Part shown: piece by piece, positions 1 through 7,785 of the stretch | How positions within the stretch are numbered: the first letter of the stretch is position 1 | Layout: every line of letters begins with the position of its first letter | Origin: Planctomycetaceae bacterium | Lineage (GTDB): Bacteria > Planctomycetota > Planctomycetia > Planctomycetales > Planctomycetaceae | DNA: 12,038 nt | Assembly: GCA_947479075.1 (NCBI GenBank) | Contig: CANJZR010000055.1 | Span: 1-12,038 of the forward strand | Direction: 5' to 3' | Notes under the pieces: generated by a model | Database searches by the model: none | Told to the model about the DNA's origin: nothing | The model's input: the letters and a program-made list of their open reading frames with translations, nothing else | Translations under genes and position numbers: made by a program

Positions 1-1
1 C

Positions 2-1675
2 GTCAGGCTGGAGGCGCTGACACATTCAAGAGAGCGTGCCACTTCGATCAAGGCATCCGCTCAACTCATCGAGTTCCTGGCCACCCCTGACTGGGTGGGG
101 GAAGCCCGTCGCCGAATCGCCGACCTCCCCGACCAGGCGAATTGGCCCCAGGACATCCACCCGACCCGTCCGGAATTAGAACAGCTGCTCGGTCGAATCA
201 CCGACATTCAGCGTCAGCCTCCTCCGAGCTGGAAAGGGGGCAAAATCGAGCTTGTGCGCTGGGCAGACGCTGATTCGGAACGCGACTGGGCTCTGCCCAT
301 TCACTGGATCGGAGAGCCGAACGAATCGCTCCAAAACTTCCACTACACGTTCAATCAGGAACGAACCGCCCTCATCATCGAAAGACAGGATGGAAGCCGT
401 TACTGCGAACTTCTTCTGTCGACCGGAAATAAGTTTCAGGATGTCCCTGTTCCTCCAGTCCTGTACGGTGCTGGTCTCAAGATCTATCTGATCCATGCTG
501 GCATGATCCATGCCTGTTCTATTCCCGATAAACGAATCTTGTGGACCAGATCTGGAAGCATGAGCTCCGACCACGACCCGCGCCGGTTCTCGCAGCATAA
601 CCTTCCAGTTCCGCTGCAGAGTCCACAGGCACTGCATGACCAGAGCCAGGACTACGCTTCACAATTTCCCGCCACGTCGTTTGAGGTCGCCAACTCTCGA
701 CAAGTCGTGGTTCGTTCCCGCCGAGGAATCGAGGTATTGTGTGCGTTGACCGGACAACTTCTGTGGGAGCGTCCCGACTGTCCGAACGAAATCGTTCGTT
801 GCGATGACGACCGCCTCTATCGGATCGGCAGCAGCCGGGTTAGTGCCTTCTCGATCCGCTCGGGGCGTACCCTCCAGATTCCGGGACGGTCTGAGTTCAG
901 AAGTATGCTTTTTCCCTGGGACACCTCCGGAATCACAACACTGTCCGAACAACCGGGTGACGAGCAGAGCTGGTTACTGGCCAGGCATCGCGTGCTCCCA
1001 GCCCCCATCAACGGTCGACACGAAACCGACCGAGAACGTTGGGATGAAAGCGATCAATTGCAGATCGAACCTGCCTGGTCATTGCCCTTTAAGATGTCAT
1101 CACGCCTAGGAGCGGGCCCACCGGGGCAGGGAATCTGTCTCGACGCATCGGGTGAACTCAAGCTGATTCCCTGGAAGAGCGGTCTCCCCCAGTCGCTGGG
1201 AAAAGCCGGTCGCGAGAAAGTGAGCGTGGCTGATCCAGAGGCGGACGGTCCCGTCGACTACTGCGTCTGGGATCGAAATCATTTCTATCTCGTCGGAGAC
1301 TCATCACCCAAACAGGCCTTTCTGGATTGTCCGGCAGTTCCGGTTCACGGCAACGTCACGGCCATCTCGCGCGAGGCCCCTGAACTTCGGTGGACGTATC
1401 CTTTCGAGGGATTTTTGCTGACGAATTCCATGGATCGCTGTCCCGTCCTGCCATTTGTCCGGGTGGAAGAGTCGCTAGTCGCTGGGTATTCGGTCCAGAA
1501 GGTTCATCTGTCACTGGTCGATAAACAGTCTGGCCAGGTCGCCTACGAACTCAAAACTCAGAGTTTCGGCTTCGGAGTCTCGAACTGCGAGTACGATCCG
1601 ATCGAACAGCGTTTGGAAGTTCTGCTCCAGCGGGAAAAACTGCGGATCAGTAAACGAATCGGAGTGTCCCCTTAG
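2..1675 (+). CDS. PQQ/BamB-like beta-propeller protein, 3' part only
   Basis: The reading frame is open from the first bases of the window to a TAG at 1673-1675, giving at least 557 residues. A GTG at 95 could be read as a start, but the frame continues upstream with protein-like sequence (RLEALTHSRE, then KASAQLIEFLA), so I treat this as the C-terminal part of a longer gene. Around 713-772 it has a PQQ/BamB-type blade signature, RGIEVLCALTGQLLWER, followed by a second strand set (DDDRLYRIGSSRVSAFSIRSGR). A late repeat, LSLVDKQSGQVAYEL, precedes the end. Large planctomycete proteins of this type usually combine an N-terminal helical-repeat region with a C-terminal PQQ-like propeller. A scaffold or envelope role is plausible, but no enzymatic residues are visible and the substrate is unknown. 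The next gene on the same strand starts 72 nt downstream. Family assignment is moderate; the biological role is not inferable. Confidence 0.7.
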   Translation, partial: VRLEALTHSRERATSIKASAQLIEFLATPDWVGEARRRIADLPDQANWPQDIHPTRPELEQLLGRITDIQRQPPPSWKGGKIELVRWADADSERDWALPIHWIGEPNESLQNFHYTFNQERTALIIERQDGSRYCELLLSTGNKFQDVPVPPVLYGAGLKIYLIHAGMIHACSIPDKRILWTRSGSMSSDHDPRRFSQHNLPVPLQSPQALHDQSQDYASQFPATSFEVANSRQVVVRSRRGIEVLCALTGQLLWERPDCPNEIVRCDDDRLYRIGSSRVSAFSIRSGRTLQIPGRSEFRSMLFPWDTSGITTLSEQPGDEQSWLLARHRVLPAPINGRHETDRERWDESDQLQIEPAWSLPFKMSSRLGAGPPGQGICLDASGELKLIPWKSGLPQSLGKAGREKVSVADPEADGPVDYCVWDRNHFYLVGDSSPKQAFLDCPAVPVHGNVTAISREAPELRWTYPFEGFLLTNSMDRCPVLPFVRVEESLVAGYSVQKVHLSLVDKQSGQVAYELKTQSFGFGVSNCEYDPIEQRLEVLLQREKLRISKRIGVSP

Positions 1676-1747
1676 ACGTTTCTTTTGCAGGACTGAGGTA
1701 TCATTCCGGTCTCCCCGTCGGAATCCTGGCAGTCGGATCTGCGATTT

Positions 1748-4009
1748 ATGGATGTCCATCTGGTCTTCAGTCCTGTCTGGTCGTGGCCGCTGATGTTGCT
1801 GGTCGCTGGGCTGGTGTACGGACTGGTGTTGGGAACGTACCCCTCTCGAATCCAGGCTTTTCCGACAGCCAAGCGACGCTTGCTGCTGGGGATGCGGTTG
1901 CTCGCAGCCACTGTCTTGCTGTTTGCCATGTTCCGCCCGGCACTGGAGTTCAGCGAGATCGATGAACGTGGTGCCCAGCTGGTGTTCCTGGTCGACCACA
2001 GCCGCAGCATGAACACACCAGATGGCCCCGCAGGAACCACTCGCGGGCAACAGCTGCGCAAGACCATCGAGGAGATTGCACCCTCGCTGAAGAACCTGCG
2101 GGAAAAGGTCGACATCCGCTTTATTGAGTTTGCGGAGTCGTCGAAGTCGGTCGAGACACTCACTCCCACCGATGACGGGCAGTTCACCGCGATCGGGCTG
2201 GCGATTGAGGAACTCCGGAAAGAGGACCAGGCCAAGCGACTGGCGGCAACATTCCTGCTCAGTGACGGAGCCCAACGAGCCAGTGGCGAAATTGATGTCG
2301 ATCCACGGGCCGCCGCCCGGCGTTTTGCGGCACAGAAATCGGTTCCCATCTACACGACTCTCTACGGCACGCCCGAGATCACCACGACGGGTTCCGATAT
2401 CGCCGTGGAAGACCTGCTCGTCAACTCGCTCACCTATGAACGAAAGATCGAAGTCGTCAAAGCTCGCATCCGCATGGTCGGTGCCGCCGGACGGAAGATC
2501 CGGGTCAAACTCATGATTGAGGATCGCACAGGCAAAAGGCCGGGTGAGACCGGGGAATGGAAGGACGCTCCTGTCTCGCTCGACACAAGAACTTCGGTAG
2601 AACTCTCGCCGACTGAGAATGCCGTGGCTCAACCGGTCCAGCTGTCATTCGTCGCCATGATGCCGGGTGAATACAAGATCGCCCTGGTTGCTGAACCGCT
2701 TATGGGCGAGGTCAAGACAACCAATAACCGGCTCGAAACACTCATCACCGTCACCAAAGGCGGAATGAGCGTGGCCTACATTGATCGACTCGGTCGCACC
2801 GAACAGAAATTCATTCGCCGACTCAACGAGACCCGGATTCGCCTCGACTGGATCGAAGATCCCAAGCGGGATGCCAGTCTCTTTGCCAAGGGAAAGTACG
2901 ATGTCTACATCCTCGGCGATGTTCCCGCGTCAGTCTTTCTGGCTCCCGGCAAGAATCTCCTGAATGATTTTGCAGCACGTGTTCGGGAAGGCGCGGGTCT
3001 GTGTCTGCTCGGAGGAGAACTGAACTACAGCACCGGTGGTTACGCGGGGACTGAACTCGGCAAACTGTTCCCCGTGAAACTCGAAGGAACTGCCAACCCT
3101 CCGGGGATGATTGATCCGACACGACAGCTCCGCAAGAAAATCCAGATGCTGCCGACCGAGACTGGTGAGAGTCACTTCCTCATGGTGATCAATCCCGGCA
3201 GCAACGATCAGACGTGGCGGACTCTCCCCCCGCTGAGTGGAGCGACTCGACTGATCCCGGCGAATGCGAGCGTGGAGATACTGGCCGAGTCAGCCGATGG
3301 CGATCCACTGCTCCTCGCCACTGATGTCGGCCGTTCGCGAGTTGCAGCCCTGGCTGTCGACGAAACTTATCTCTGGCATCTGGGGGGGTATGGCCCTCTG
3401 CACCAGCGGTTCTGGCAGCAGATGTTGCTCTGGCTGGCCCACAAGGAGCAGGACAGCGATCAACCGTTGCAGGTGATCATCGATCCCCGGAACTTTGCCC
3501 CGGGAGGTAAAGTCCCGATTGTGATGAAGCTGCACGACAAGCAAAACCAACCCATACCCAATGCGGAATTCCAGGTCGAAGTCCAGGGTCCTCAACAGAG
3601 TAAGCCCGTCCCGATCGCCTCACAAAAGAATGCAGAAGGCGCGATCGCGGAGTTTGTCAGCCCGGCGGTACCGGGTGACTATTGGGTGACTGCCCGAGCC
3701 ACGGTCGAGGGAAAATCGGCAGGGATTCCGACGACAACCCGCTTTATCGTCGAAGCACGCGACCCCGAGCTGGATAATCCTGCAGCTGACCCCGACCTGA
3801 TGGCTGAGATCGCCGAACTTACCGGTGCCAGCGTCGTCCCCCCCGAGAAGCTGGGAGCGTTTCTAGACGACCTGCTCAAGTCCGGCATCAGCACGGAACT
3901 CACACGGAACCGGCTGGTCAATCTGTGGGACAACTGGCCCCTGATGCTGGTCTTTGTCGGCCTGATGACCGCGGAGTGGTTTATCCGGAAACGCAATGGT
4001 CTCGTGTAG
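1748..4009 (+). CDS. VWA domain membrane protein with GATase1-like domain
   Basis: A 753-aa protein, predicted to be an inner-membrane protein with a large soluble region. Two hydrophobic helices come first (about 12-30 and 44-62). A VWA domain (about 77-215) follows, with an intact MIDAS metal site D83-x-S85-x-S87 in LVDHSRSM, a probable T147, and the LLSDG strand with D173. Residues about 216-335 form a beta-rich linker resembling CARDB/Ig-like segments. Residues about 340-445 resemble the GATase1-like family (PF07090), with the strand KYDVYILGD and the motif GAGLCLLGGELNYSTGGYAG. I do not recognise a class I amidotransferase triad, so it is probably non-enzymatic. A second beta-rich region (about 575-670) and a C-terminal helix (about 730-746) with a basic tail complete it. 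ATG 1748 is the only start giving the full first helix; its ribosome site is weak (GGATCTGCGATTT). This family normally sits with MoxR/DUF58/BatA genes; here its DUF58 and BatA-type partners are 2-6 kb away on the other strand. Confidence 0.88.
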   Translation: MDVHLVFSPVWSWPLMLLVAGLVYGLVLGTYPSRIQAFPTAKRRLLLGMRLLAATVLLFAMFRPALEFSEIDERGAQLVFLVDHSRSMNTPDGPAGTTRGQQLRKTIEEIAPSLKNLREKVDIRFIEFAESSKSVETLTPTDDGQFTAIGLAIEELRKEDQAKRLAATFLLSDGAQRASGEIDVDPRAAARRFAAQKSVPIYTTLYGTPEITTTGSDIAVEDLLVNSLTYERKIEVVKARIRMVGAAGRKIRVKLMIEDRTGKRPGETGEWKDAPVSLDTRTSVELSPTENAVAQPVQLSFVAMMPGEYKIALVAEPLMGEVKTTNNRLETLITVTKGGMSVAYIDRLGRTEQKFIRRLNETRIRLDWIEDPKRDASLFAKGKYDVYILGDVPASVFLAPGKNLLNDFAARVREGAGLCLLGGELNYSTGGYAGTELGKLFPVKLEGTANPPGMIDPTRQLRKKIQMLPTETGESHFLMVINPGSNDQTWRTLPPLSGATRLIPANASVEILAESADGDPLLLATDVGRSRVAALAVDETYLWHLGGYGPLHQRFWQQMLLWLAHKEQDSDQPLQVIIDPRNFAPGGKVPIVMKLHDKQNQPIPNAEFQVEVQGPQQSKPVPIASQKNAEGAIAEFVSPAVPGDYWVTARATVEGKSAGIPTTTRFIVEARDPELDNPAADPDLMAEIAELTGASVVPPEKLGAFLDDLLKSGISTELTRNRLVNLWDNWPLMLVFVGLMTAEWFIRKRNGLV

Positions 4010-4019
4010 CGTCTGACCG

Positions 4020-4307
4020 CTACATCATCATGACAATGCCCTCAACCGCATGGATGCTGTGATAGATGGCGATCACCTGTTCCGCCGAAGTCACCTTCGG
4101 CTCGATCGTGACGCTCGTGTGTTTGACTCCCGCTGTGACGCGAGAGGAATAGGGCGGATCGACATCGGTCTTCAGCTCATGCTTCACGGCAGCCAAAACT
4201 CGATCGACGAAATCATTCGATGTCAGGCCAATGGCCTTGAACGTAAAAACGCACGGAAACTGATGTGTTGATTCCAAGAGTTCGATCGAGGGCACCTGAC
4301 CGGTCAT
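4020..4307 (-). CDS. DUF493 / YbeD-like small protein (UPF0250)
   Basis: A 95-residue cytoplasmic protein. The start at 4307 is chosen over an upstream start near 4403 because it has a good ribosome site (GGAG, 7 nt before the ATG) and because homology begins just after it. It matches the DUF493/YbeD fold: an N-terminal FPCVFTFKAIG strand, a helix with NDFVDRVLAAVKHEL, the central VTAGVKHTSVTIEP strands (YbeD has a comparable GNYHSVSITI), a helix SAEQVIAIYHSIHAVEGI, and a hydrophobic end. The length is typical. YbeD-like proteins have an ACT-like ferredoxin fold, and their molecular role is poorly defined; a regulatory ligand- or protein-binding role is only an inference. The gene converges on the VWA gene with 10 nt between stop codons and diverges from the GlmU-like gene. 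Confidence 0.8.
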   Translation of the reverse strand: MTGQVPSIELLESTHQFPCVFTFKAIGLTSNDFVDRVLAAVKHELKTDVDPPYSSRVTAGVKHTSVTIEPKVTSAEQVIAIYHSIHAVEGIVMMM

Positions 4308-4522
4308 GGGGCGTCTCCAAAGTGAAAACCTGTGTTCGCGAAAAGCGAGCCCGCGTGACAGGAGCTGGCTTCCAGCGACTCTCTGTTCCCCTCGACTCGA
4401 CATCGGAAGTATAGTCCCGTAGCGGAGAGTGGTGAAGTTTTCCCGGGGGGCAACGTCACCGATTCATCGATCATTCCGAAGTGATCTTTGACTGTCTCGC
4501 AGTGCAGGAGAAGGATCTCAAC
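4308..4522. other. Divergent intergenic region, DUF493 / GlmU-like
   Basis: This 215-nt region separates the divergent starts of the DUF493 and GlmU-like genes and should hold promoters for both. I see a -10-like element toward the right-hand gene (listed separately) and a small imperfect hairpin around 4336-4348 (TCGC, loop GAAAA, GCGA). Short reading frames crossing it have no family resemblance. A GTG at 4481 is in frame with the GlmU-like gene but is not preferred as its start. Confidence 0.4.
4410..4415 (+). promoter_or_regulatory. Possible -10 element for the GlmU-like gene
   Basis: TATAGT matches the sigma70-type -10 consensus at five of six positions. The best upstream partner, TTCCCC at 4386-4391 with 18-nt spacing, is weak. 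It would give a leader of roughly 100 nt before the ATG at 4523. Consensus matching alone is poor evidence in this phylum. Confidence 0.25.
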
Positions 4523-5803
4523 ATGCAAGTGGCCTATTTCGAGGATGCGATAGCCAACCAGCTGCGTCCGCTCTGCTGGCTGCGACCGGTGTTCGAGCTG
4601 GTGTGTGGACAGTCCGGGCTGCGCGAGCGAGTGAACCGTTCTCTGGTCCCGTCGAAGTGGGGGGGCTTCATCCGCTCATGGCTGGCCGATGCGTACCAGG
4701 AAGAACACTCGACCGCTCTGATCAATCGAGGGGACTGGCTGCGATCCGAGCCGACACTTCTGCTCAATGGTCGCTGGCTCCCCGATGTTCACCAGCTGAA
4801 GACACTCTTGCCGGGCGATGCCGTCTGGCTGAATGACACGCTCGTGGGATTGATGATCAATCCCGCTGACGCCGCTCAACTCGATCCGTTTCACATCGCC
4901 ACCAGCGCCGAGAAGTGGGCTCGCGAGCAGCGCGCAGTCCCGGCGACTGGTCATCTGATTCAGTATCCCTGGGATCTGGTGCATCACAACGGATCACAAC
5001 TCGAGCAGGACTTCCGGGAGAGGCACCGCGGACCATCGAAGATCAACGTCGGACCTCAGGTGGCTCTGCTCGGGATGGACGACAACTTCTATATCCACCC
5101 TTCGGCCCAGATCGACCCGTTTGTCGTGATCGATGCCCGGCGCGGGCCCGTCTGGATTGAAGCGGGAGCTCAGATTCAGCCATTCACTCGTATTGAGGGC
5201 CCTGCATTCATCGGGCGCGACTCACAGCTCTTCCGGGCCAATGTCAAAGCGGGAACCACGATCGGGCCGGTCTGTCGTGTCGGCGGTGAAATCGAAGAGA
5301 GCATCTTCCACGGGTACTCGAACAAATACCACGACGGGTTTCTGGGGCACAGCTATATCTGCCCGTGGGTCAATCTGGGAGCACTCAGCACGAACAGCGA
5401 CCTGAAGAATGACTATTCGGCGGTCTCGGTACCCCTGTGGGGTGAGTCGATCCCCAGCGGATCGACCAAAGTCGGGTGCTTCGTCGGTGACCACTCCAAG
5501 ACCGCACTCTGCAGCCTCTTCAATACCGGATCCTCGGTCGGCGTGATGAGCATGATCCTGCCGGGCGGACGACTGCTGCCCAAGCACATACCGTCGTTCA
5601 GTCGCGTCTGGCATGGGGCGATTGAGGAGTTCCCGGAAGGTCTCGAGCCAACTCTGGCAGCCGCTCGAACCGCCATGGGACGACGGCAGTGTGAGCTTTC
5701 GCCCGCAATGGAGCGGTTACTGCGAACGGTCTACGCACTGTCCAGTGATGAACGAAAGAGAACGATTCAACGGGGCACCGAACGCCGGTCAAAATCAGCC
5801 TGA
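4523..5803 (+). CDS. GlmU-like sugar nucleotidyltransferase / hexapeptide acyltransferase
   Basis: A 426-aa protein when started at ATG 4523, which has an AGGAGAAGGA ribosome site 7 nt upstream. The in-frame GTG at 4481 would add 14 residues ahead of the conserved N-terminus and has no comparable site. The N-terminus (VAYFEDAIANQLRPLCWLRP, then FELVCG) matches the alternative sugar nucleotidyltransferase type (NTP_transf_4, TIGR03991-like 'alt GlmU'), not the LAAGxGTRM loop of E. coli GlmU. From about residue 190 the chain is left-handed beta-helix: IHPSAQIDPFVVI, VWIEAGAQIQPFTRI, AFIGRDSQL and so on. The block GYSNKYHDGFLGHSYIC (about 264-280) followed by NLGALSTNSDLKN is characteristic of the family. 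H276 is the likely counterpart of the acetyltransferase histidine of GlmU (inference). The expected role is UDP-GlcNAc or related sugar-nucleotide formation for envelope polymers; the actual sugar is unproven. It converges on the YdcZ-like gene with 2 nt between stop codons. Confidence 0.85.
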   Translation: MQVAYFEDAIANQLRPLCWLRPVFELVCGQSGLRERVNRSLVPSKWGGFIRSWLADAYQEEHSTALINRGDWLRSEPTLLLNGRWLPDVHQLKTLLPGDAVWLNDTLVGLMINPADAAQLDPFHIATSAEKWAREQRAVPATGHLIQYPWDLVHHNGSQLEQDFRERHRGPSKINVGPQVALLGMDDNFYIHPSAQIDPFVVIDARRGPVWIEAGAQIQPFTRIEGPAFIGRDSQLFRANVKAGTTIGPVCRVGGEIEESIFHGYSNKYHDGFLGHSYICPWVNLGALSTNSDLKNDYSAVSVPLWGESIPSGSTKVGCFVGDHSKTALCSLFNTGSSVGVMSMILPGGRLLPKHIPSFSRVWHGAIEEFPEGLEPTLAAARTAMGRRQCELSPAMERLLRTVYALSSDERKRTIQRGTERRSKSA

Positions 5804-5805
5804 CG

Positions 5806-6306
5806 CTATTTGATCTCGGCGGGAGTCTCGCTCGTCGGCACATTCGAGAACGGCTTGCGATCCATGGAGCTGGTCATGAGCGCCACTCCCAGGATGACCA
5901 GCCCCGCTCCCAGAACCCGCCCCGGCGAAGCGAGCCGGACTTGCGAGTGGAACAACCCGTAATGATCAATCACCAGTGACGCGATCATCTGCCCAGCCAC
6001 CACCAGCCCGATCATGGCAGCCACGCCGATCTGACGTGTGACCAGAATACTCGTCCAGACAAAGAGAGTCCCCAGCGCCCCACCAGTCCACATCCACCAC
6101 GGTAACCCTTTCAAGGTTTCGAGCGTAGGGAACGGAATGCGACTCAAAAAACAGTACGCAAAACAGATCAACGTGCCCACAGTGAAAGAGATCGTGGCGG
6201 CCTGCATCGGCTCAGCCAGTCGACCTCTCAGCTGTGAGTTGATCACCGCCTGGGCGGAGGTCGCCACGCCAGCCACCAGCGCCATCAGAAAAAGCAACGA
6301 TTTCAT
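5806..6306 (-). CDS. DMT-type membrane protein, DUF606/YdcZ family
   Basis: A 166-aa inner-membrane protein. Five hydrophobic helices are visible: about 3-22, 37-55, 69-90, 93-113 and 129-146. They are followed by a polar cytoplasmic or periplasmic tail of about 20 residues. The spacing, the N-terminal AVINSQLRGRL after helix 1, the small-residue pattern of helix 3 and the GLVVAGQMIASLVIDHYGLF segment fit the DUF606 (PF04657) branch of the drug/metabolite transporter superfamily. These are half-size units (about 140-150 aa) that probably pair. The substrate is unknown. ATG 6306 has an AGGA ribosome site 6 nt away. The gene lies 75 nt downstream of the DUF58 gene on the same strand and may be the last gene of that transcript, although no functional link is obvious. 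Confidence 0.83.
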   Translation of the reverse strand: MKSLLFLMALVAGVATSAQAVINSQLRGRLAEPMQAATISFTVGTLICFAYCFLSRIPFPTLETLKGLPWWMWTGGALGTLFVWTSILVTRQIGVAAMIGLVVAGQMIASLVIDHYGLFHSQVRLASPGRVLGAGLVILGVALMTSSMDRKPFSNVPTSETPAEIK

Positions 6307-6381
6307 CAGTCATCCTGTGGTGAGCGTCAACGCTGTTCGCGATTCATGACAACTGCGAATCGACATCACAGCGACACTGTT

Positions 6382-7764
6382 TTATATGACCTCAAATATC
6401 TGCTTGAGGTTCGGGGAGCCAAGGCTCAATACCTGAATCGAAGAGAGCGTGTGGTCCTGAAGAGATTGTTTTTGTATCTCAGCCTGGGCTTCATGCGGCC
6501 GGGCCGTGAGGAGCAGAATACGAGGCAATCCGGAGCGATCCAAGGCGGTCGCTTCGAAGAGTGGCCCCAGCTTGGTGTCATTATTCGGGAACACGTCAGC
6601 CAGCACATCGAGCAGATCCTCGATACGTTCGCCTCCACTGCCACCACGCCAGACGCGCAGCGACTCCCCATTCACGGTCAGAGTGATTCGTGACTCGCGG
6701 CTGTTGCGTGCGGCATCGACGCAGATCGTCGCTGCAAATGACAGGGCGTGTTCAAAGTCCTCAATGGCTGATACGCCAGACCGTGCGGGCAACCACGAAT
6801 CGACCAGGATCAACAGGCTGCGGTCACGGCTGTCGCGATGCTCACGAACCATGAGTTCATTGCGGCGTGCCGAGGTTCTCCAGTGAATGGAGCGCATATC
6901 GTCACCCGGACGATACTCACGCAGTCGGTGAAACTCGTCGGCAAAGACTCCCCCCTGGGCAATCTGCGATGAGGTTTGCTCCGTCGCGTTCTGGAGCTTC
7001 CTCTTCCAGTCAGGCTGGAGTCGCCCCAGTCGTGGATAGACCCGCAGACGCGCAGCCACTTCGAGATTCAATCCACGCTCCACCAGGCCGAGCGGAAATC
7101 GCGTATCCACATAAACAGGACCAAACTCGTACCGTCCTCTCTCCGCCAGAACCAGCTGATAGTGACCACGCTGGTGTTCACCGGGAGGAACTCGAATAAA
7201 CGCGACTTCCGGAGCCAGGGTCGTCGAACGCCCCAACACATGATCCTTGACCGTCATCATCCAGGCAGAAAGCCAGTTCTTGCTGTTCCGGATTGAGACC
7301 TCAACGGAGAAAGGTTCTCCGGCCATCACGCGTTCGGGGAGAACTCGTTCAACGGTCACCCCCTTGAGATAGGTGAATGTCAGCCAGCCATTCATCACAA
7401 ACGCACCGGCCATCATCGAGAAGACGAGCATTAGCGGGTTCGATCTGCCCATCAGCGACCCGATGAACAACACGAACATCATCATCAGAAACGCCCATCC
7501 CTCGGTCGGAAGATGAAATCGATTCCGAATCAGAGTATTGCGACCGATACGCGGCCACCAGCCAGCAATCATCTCCTTGAGGCCCCAGACCGCGAACAGG
7601 GTCCCGCAGAACAGGATTGTCCCGTGACCAAATGACCCTAATCGCCCCTCGATGAACCTGGTCGAAAGCTCCGTCGCTGTCAAAAACACTCCCGCGACTA
7701 ACGACAGCACACCACCAAACGGAAGGTGACGCTGTGGTTTCGGTGTATCGGGAGTTGTCGCCAA
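6382..7764 (-). CDS. DUF58 domain membrane protein
   Basis: A 460-aa protein. Hydrophobic segments at about 16-33, 48-66, 88-106 and 109-129 anchor it. A beta-rich region (about 135-245) with RGRYEFGPVYVDTRFPLGL follows. The DUF58 hallmark is FHRLREYRPGDDMRSIHWRTSARRNELMVREH in residues 278-309, written here as key residues L281-REYRPGDD, R291, H294-W295, A299-R300 and V306-R307-E308. It runs into a VWA-like strand LLILVDSW (D322). DUF58 proteins are usually partnered with MoxR AAA+ ATPases and VWA proteins. The start is TTG at 7764: the preceding GGGGA, 7 nt upstream, is a good ribosome site, and the frame is closed 22 nt upstream by the stop of the preceding gene. It lies 21 nt after the BatA-type gene in the same frame, so translational coupling is likely. 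The 460-aa length is in the normal range for forms with an N-terminal membrane domain. Confidence 0.9.
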   Translation of the reverse strand: MATTPDTPKPQRHLPFGGVLSLVAGVFLTATELSTRFIEGRLGSFGHGTILFCGTLFAVWGLKEMIAGWWPRIGRNTLIRNRFHLPTEGWAFLMMMFVLFIGSLMGRSNPLMLVFSMMAGAFVMNGWLTFTYLKGVTVERVLPERVMAGEPFSVEVSIRNSKNWLSAWMMTVKDHVLGRSTTLAPEVAFIRVPPGEHQRGHYQLVLAERGRYEFGPVYVDTRFPLGLVERGLNLEVAARLRVYPRLGRLQPDWKRKLQNATEQTSSQIAQGGVFADEFHRLREYRPGDDMRSIHWRTSARRNELMVREHRDSRDRSLLILVDSWLPARSGVSAIEDFEHALSFAATICVDAARNSRESRITLTVNGESLRVWRGGSGGERIEDLLDVLADVFPNNDTKLGPLFEATALDRSGLPRILLLTARPHEAQAEIQKQSLQDHTLSSIQVLSLGSPNLKQIFEVI

Positions 7765-7785
7765 GGCGTGTTCCCCGGGTTGTGA

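Noticed and set aside
95..97. GTG 95 as the start of the first gene
   Set aside because: The same frame is open with protein-like sequence back to the window edge and there is no ribosome site, so the gene more likely begins outside.
1703..1724. ATTCCG/CGGAAT inverted repeat between the first two genes as a terminator
   Set aside because: Only 6 bp with a 10-nt loop and no T-run, in a 72-nt gap between co-directional genes. It is within chance expectation.
1511..2632. Long minus-strand frame (373 codons) opposite the VWA gene
   Set aside because: It is antisense to the VWA coding region and spans the upstream gap and the end of another gene, with no family resemblance.
4481..4483. GTG 4481 as the start of the GlmU-like gene
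   Set aside because: ATG 4523 has a strong ribosome site at the right distance and coincides with the family's conserved N-terminus.
4020..6306. The DUF493, GlmU-like and YdcZ-like genes as a defence or toxin-antitoxin island
   Set aside because: All three match ordinary conserved families, base composition is like the neighbours, and no mobile-element signs are present.
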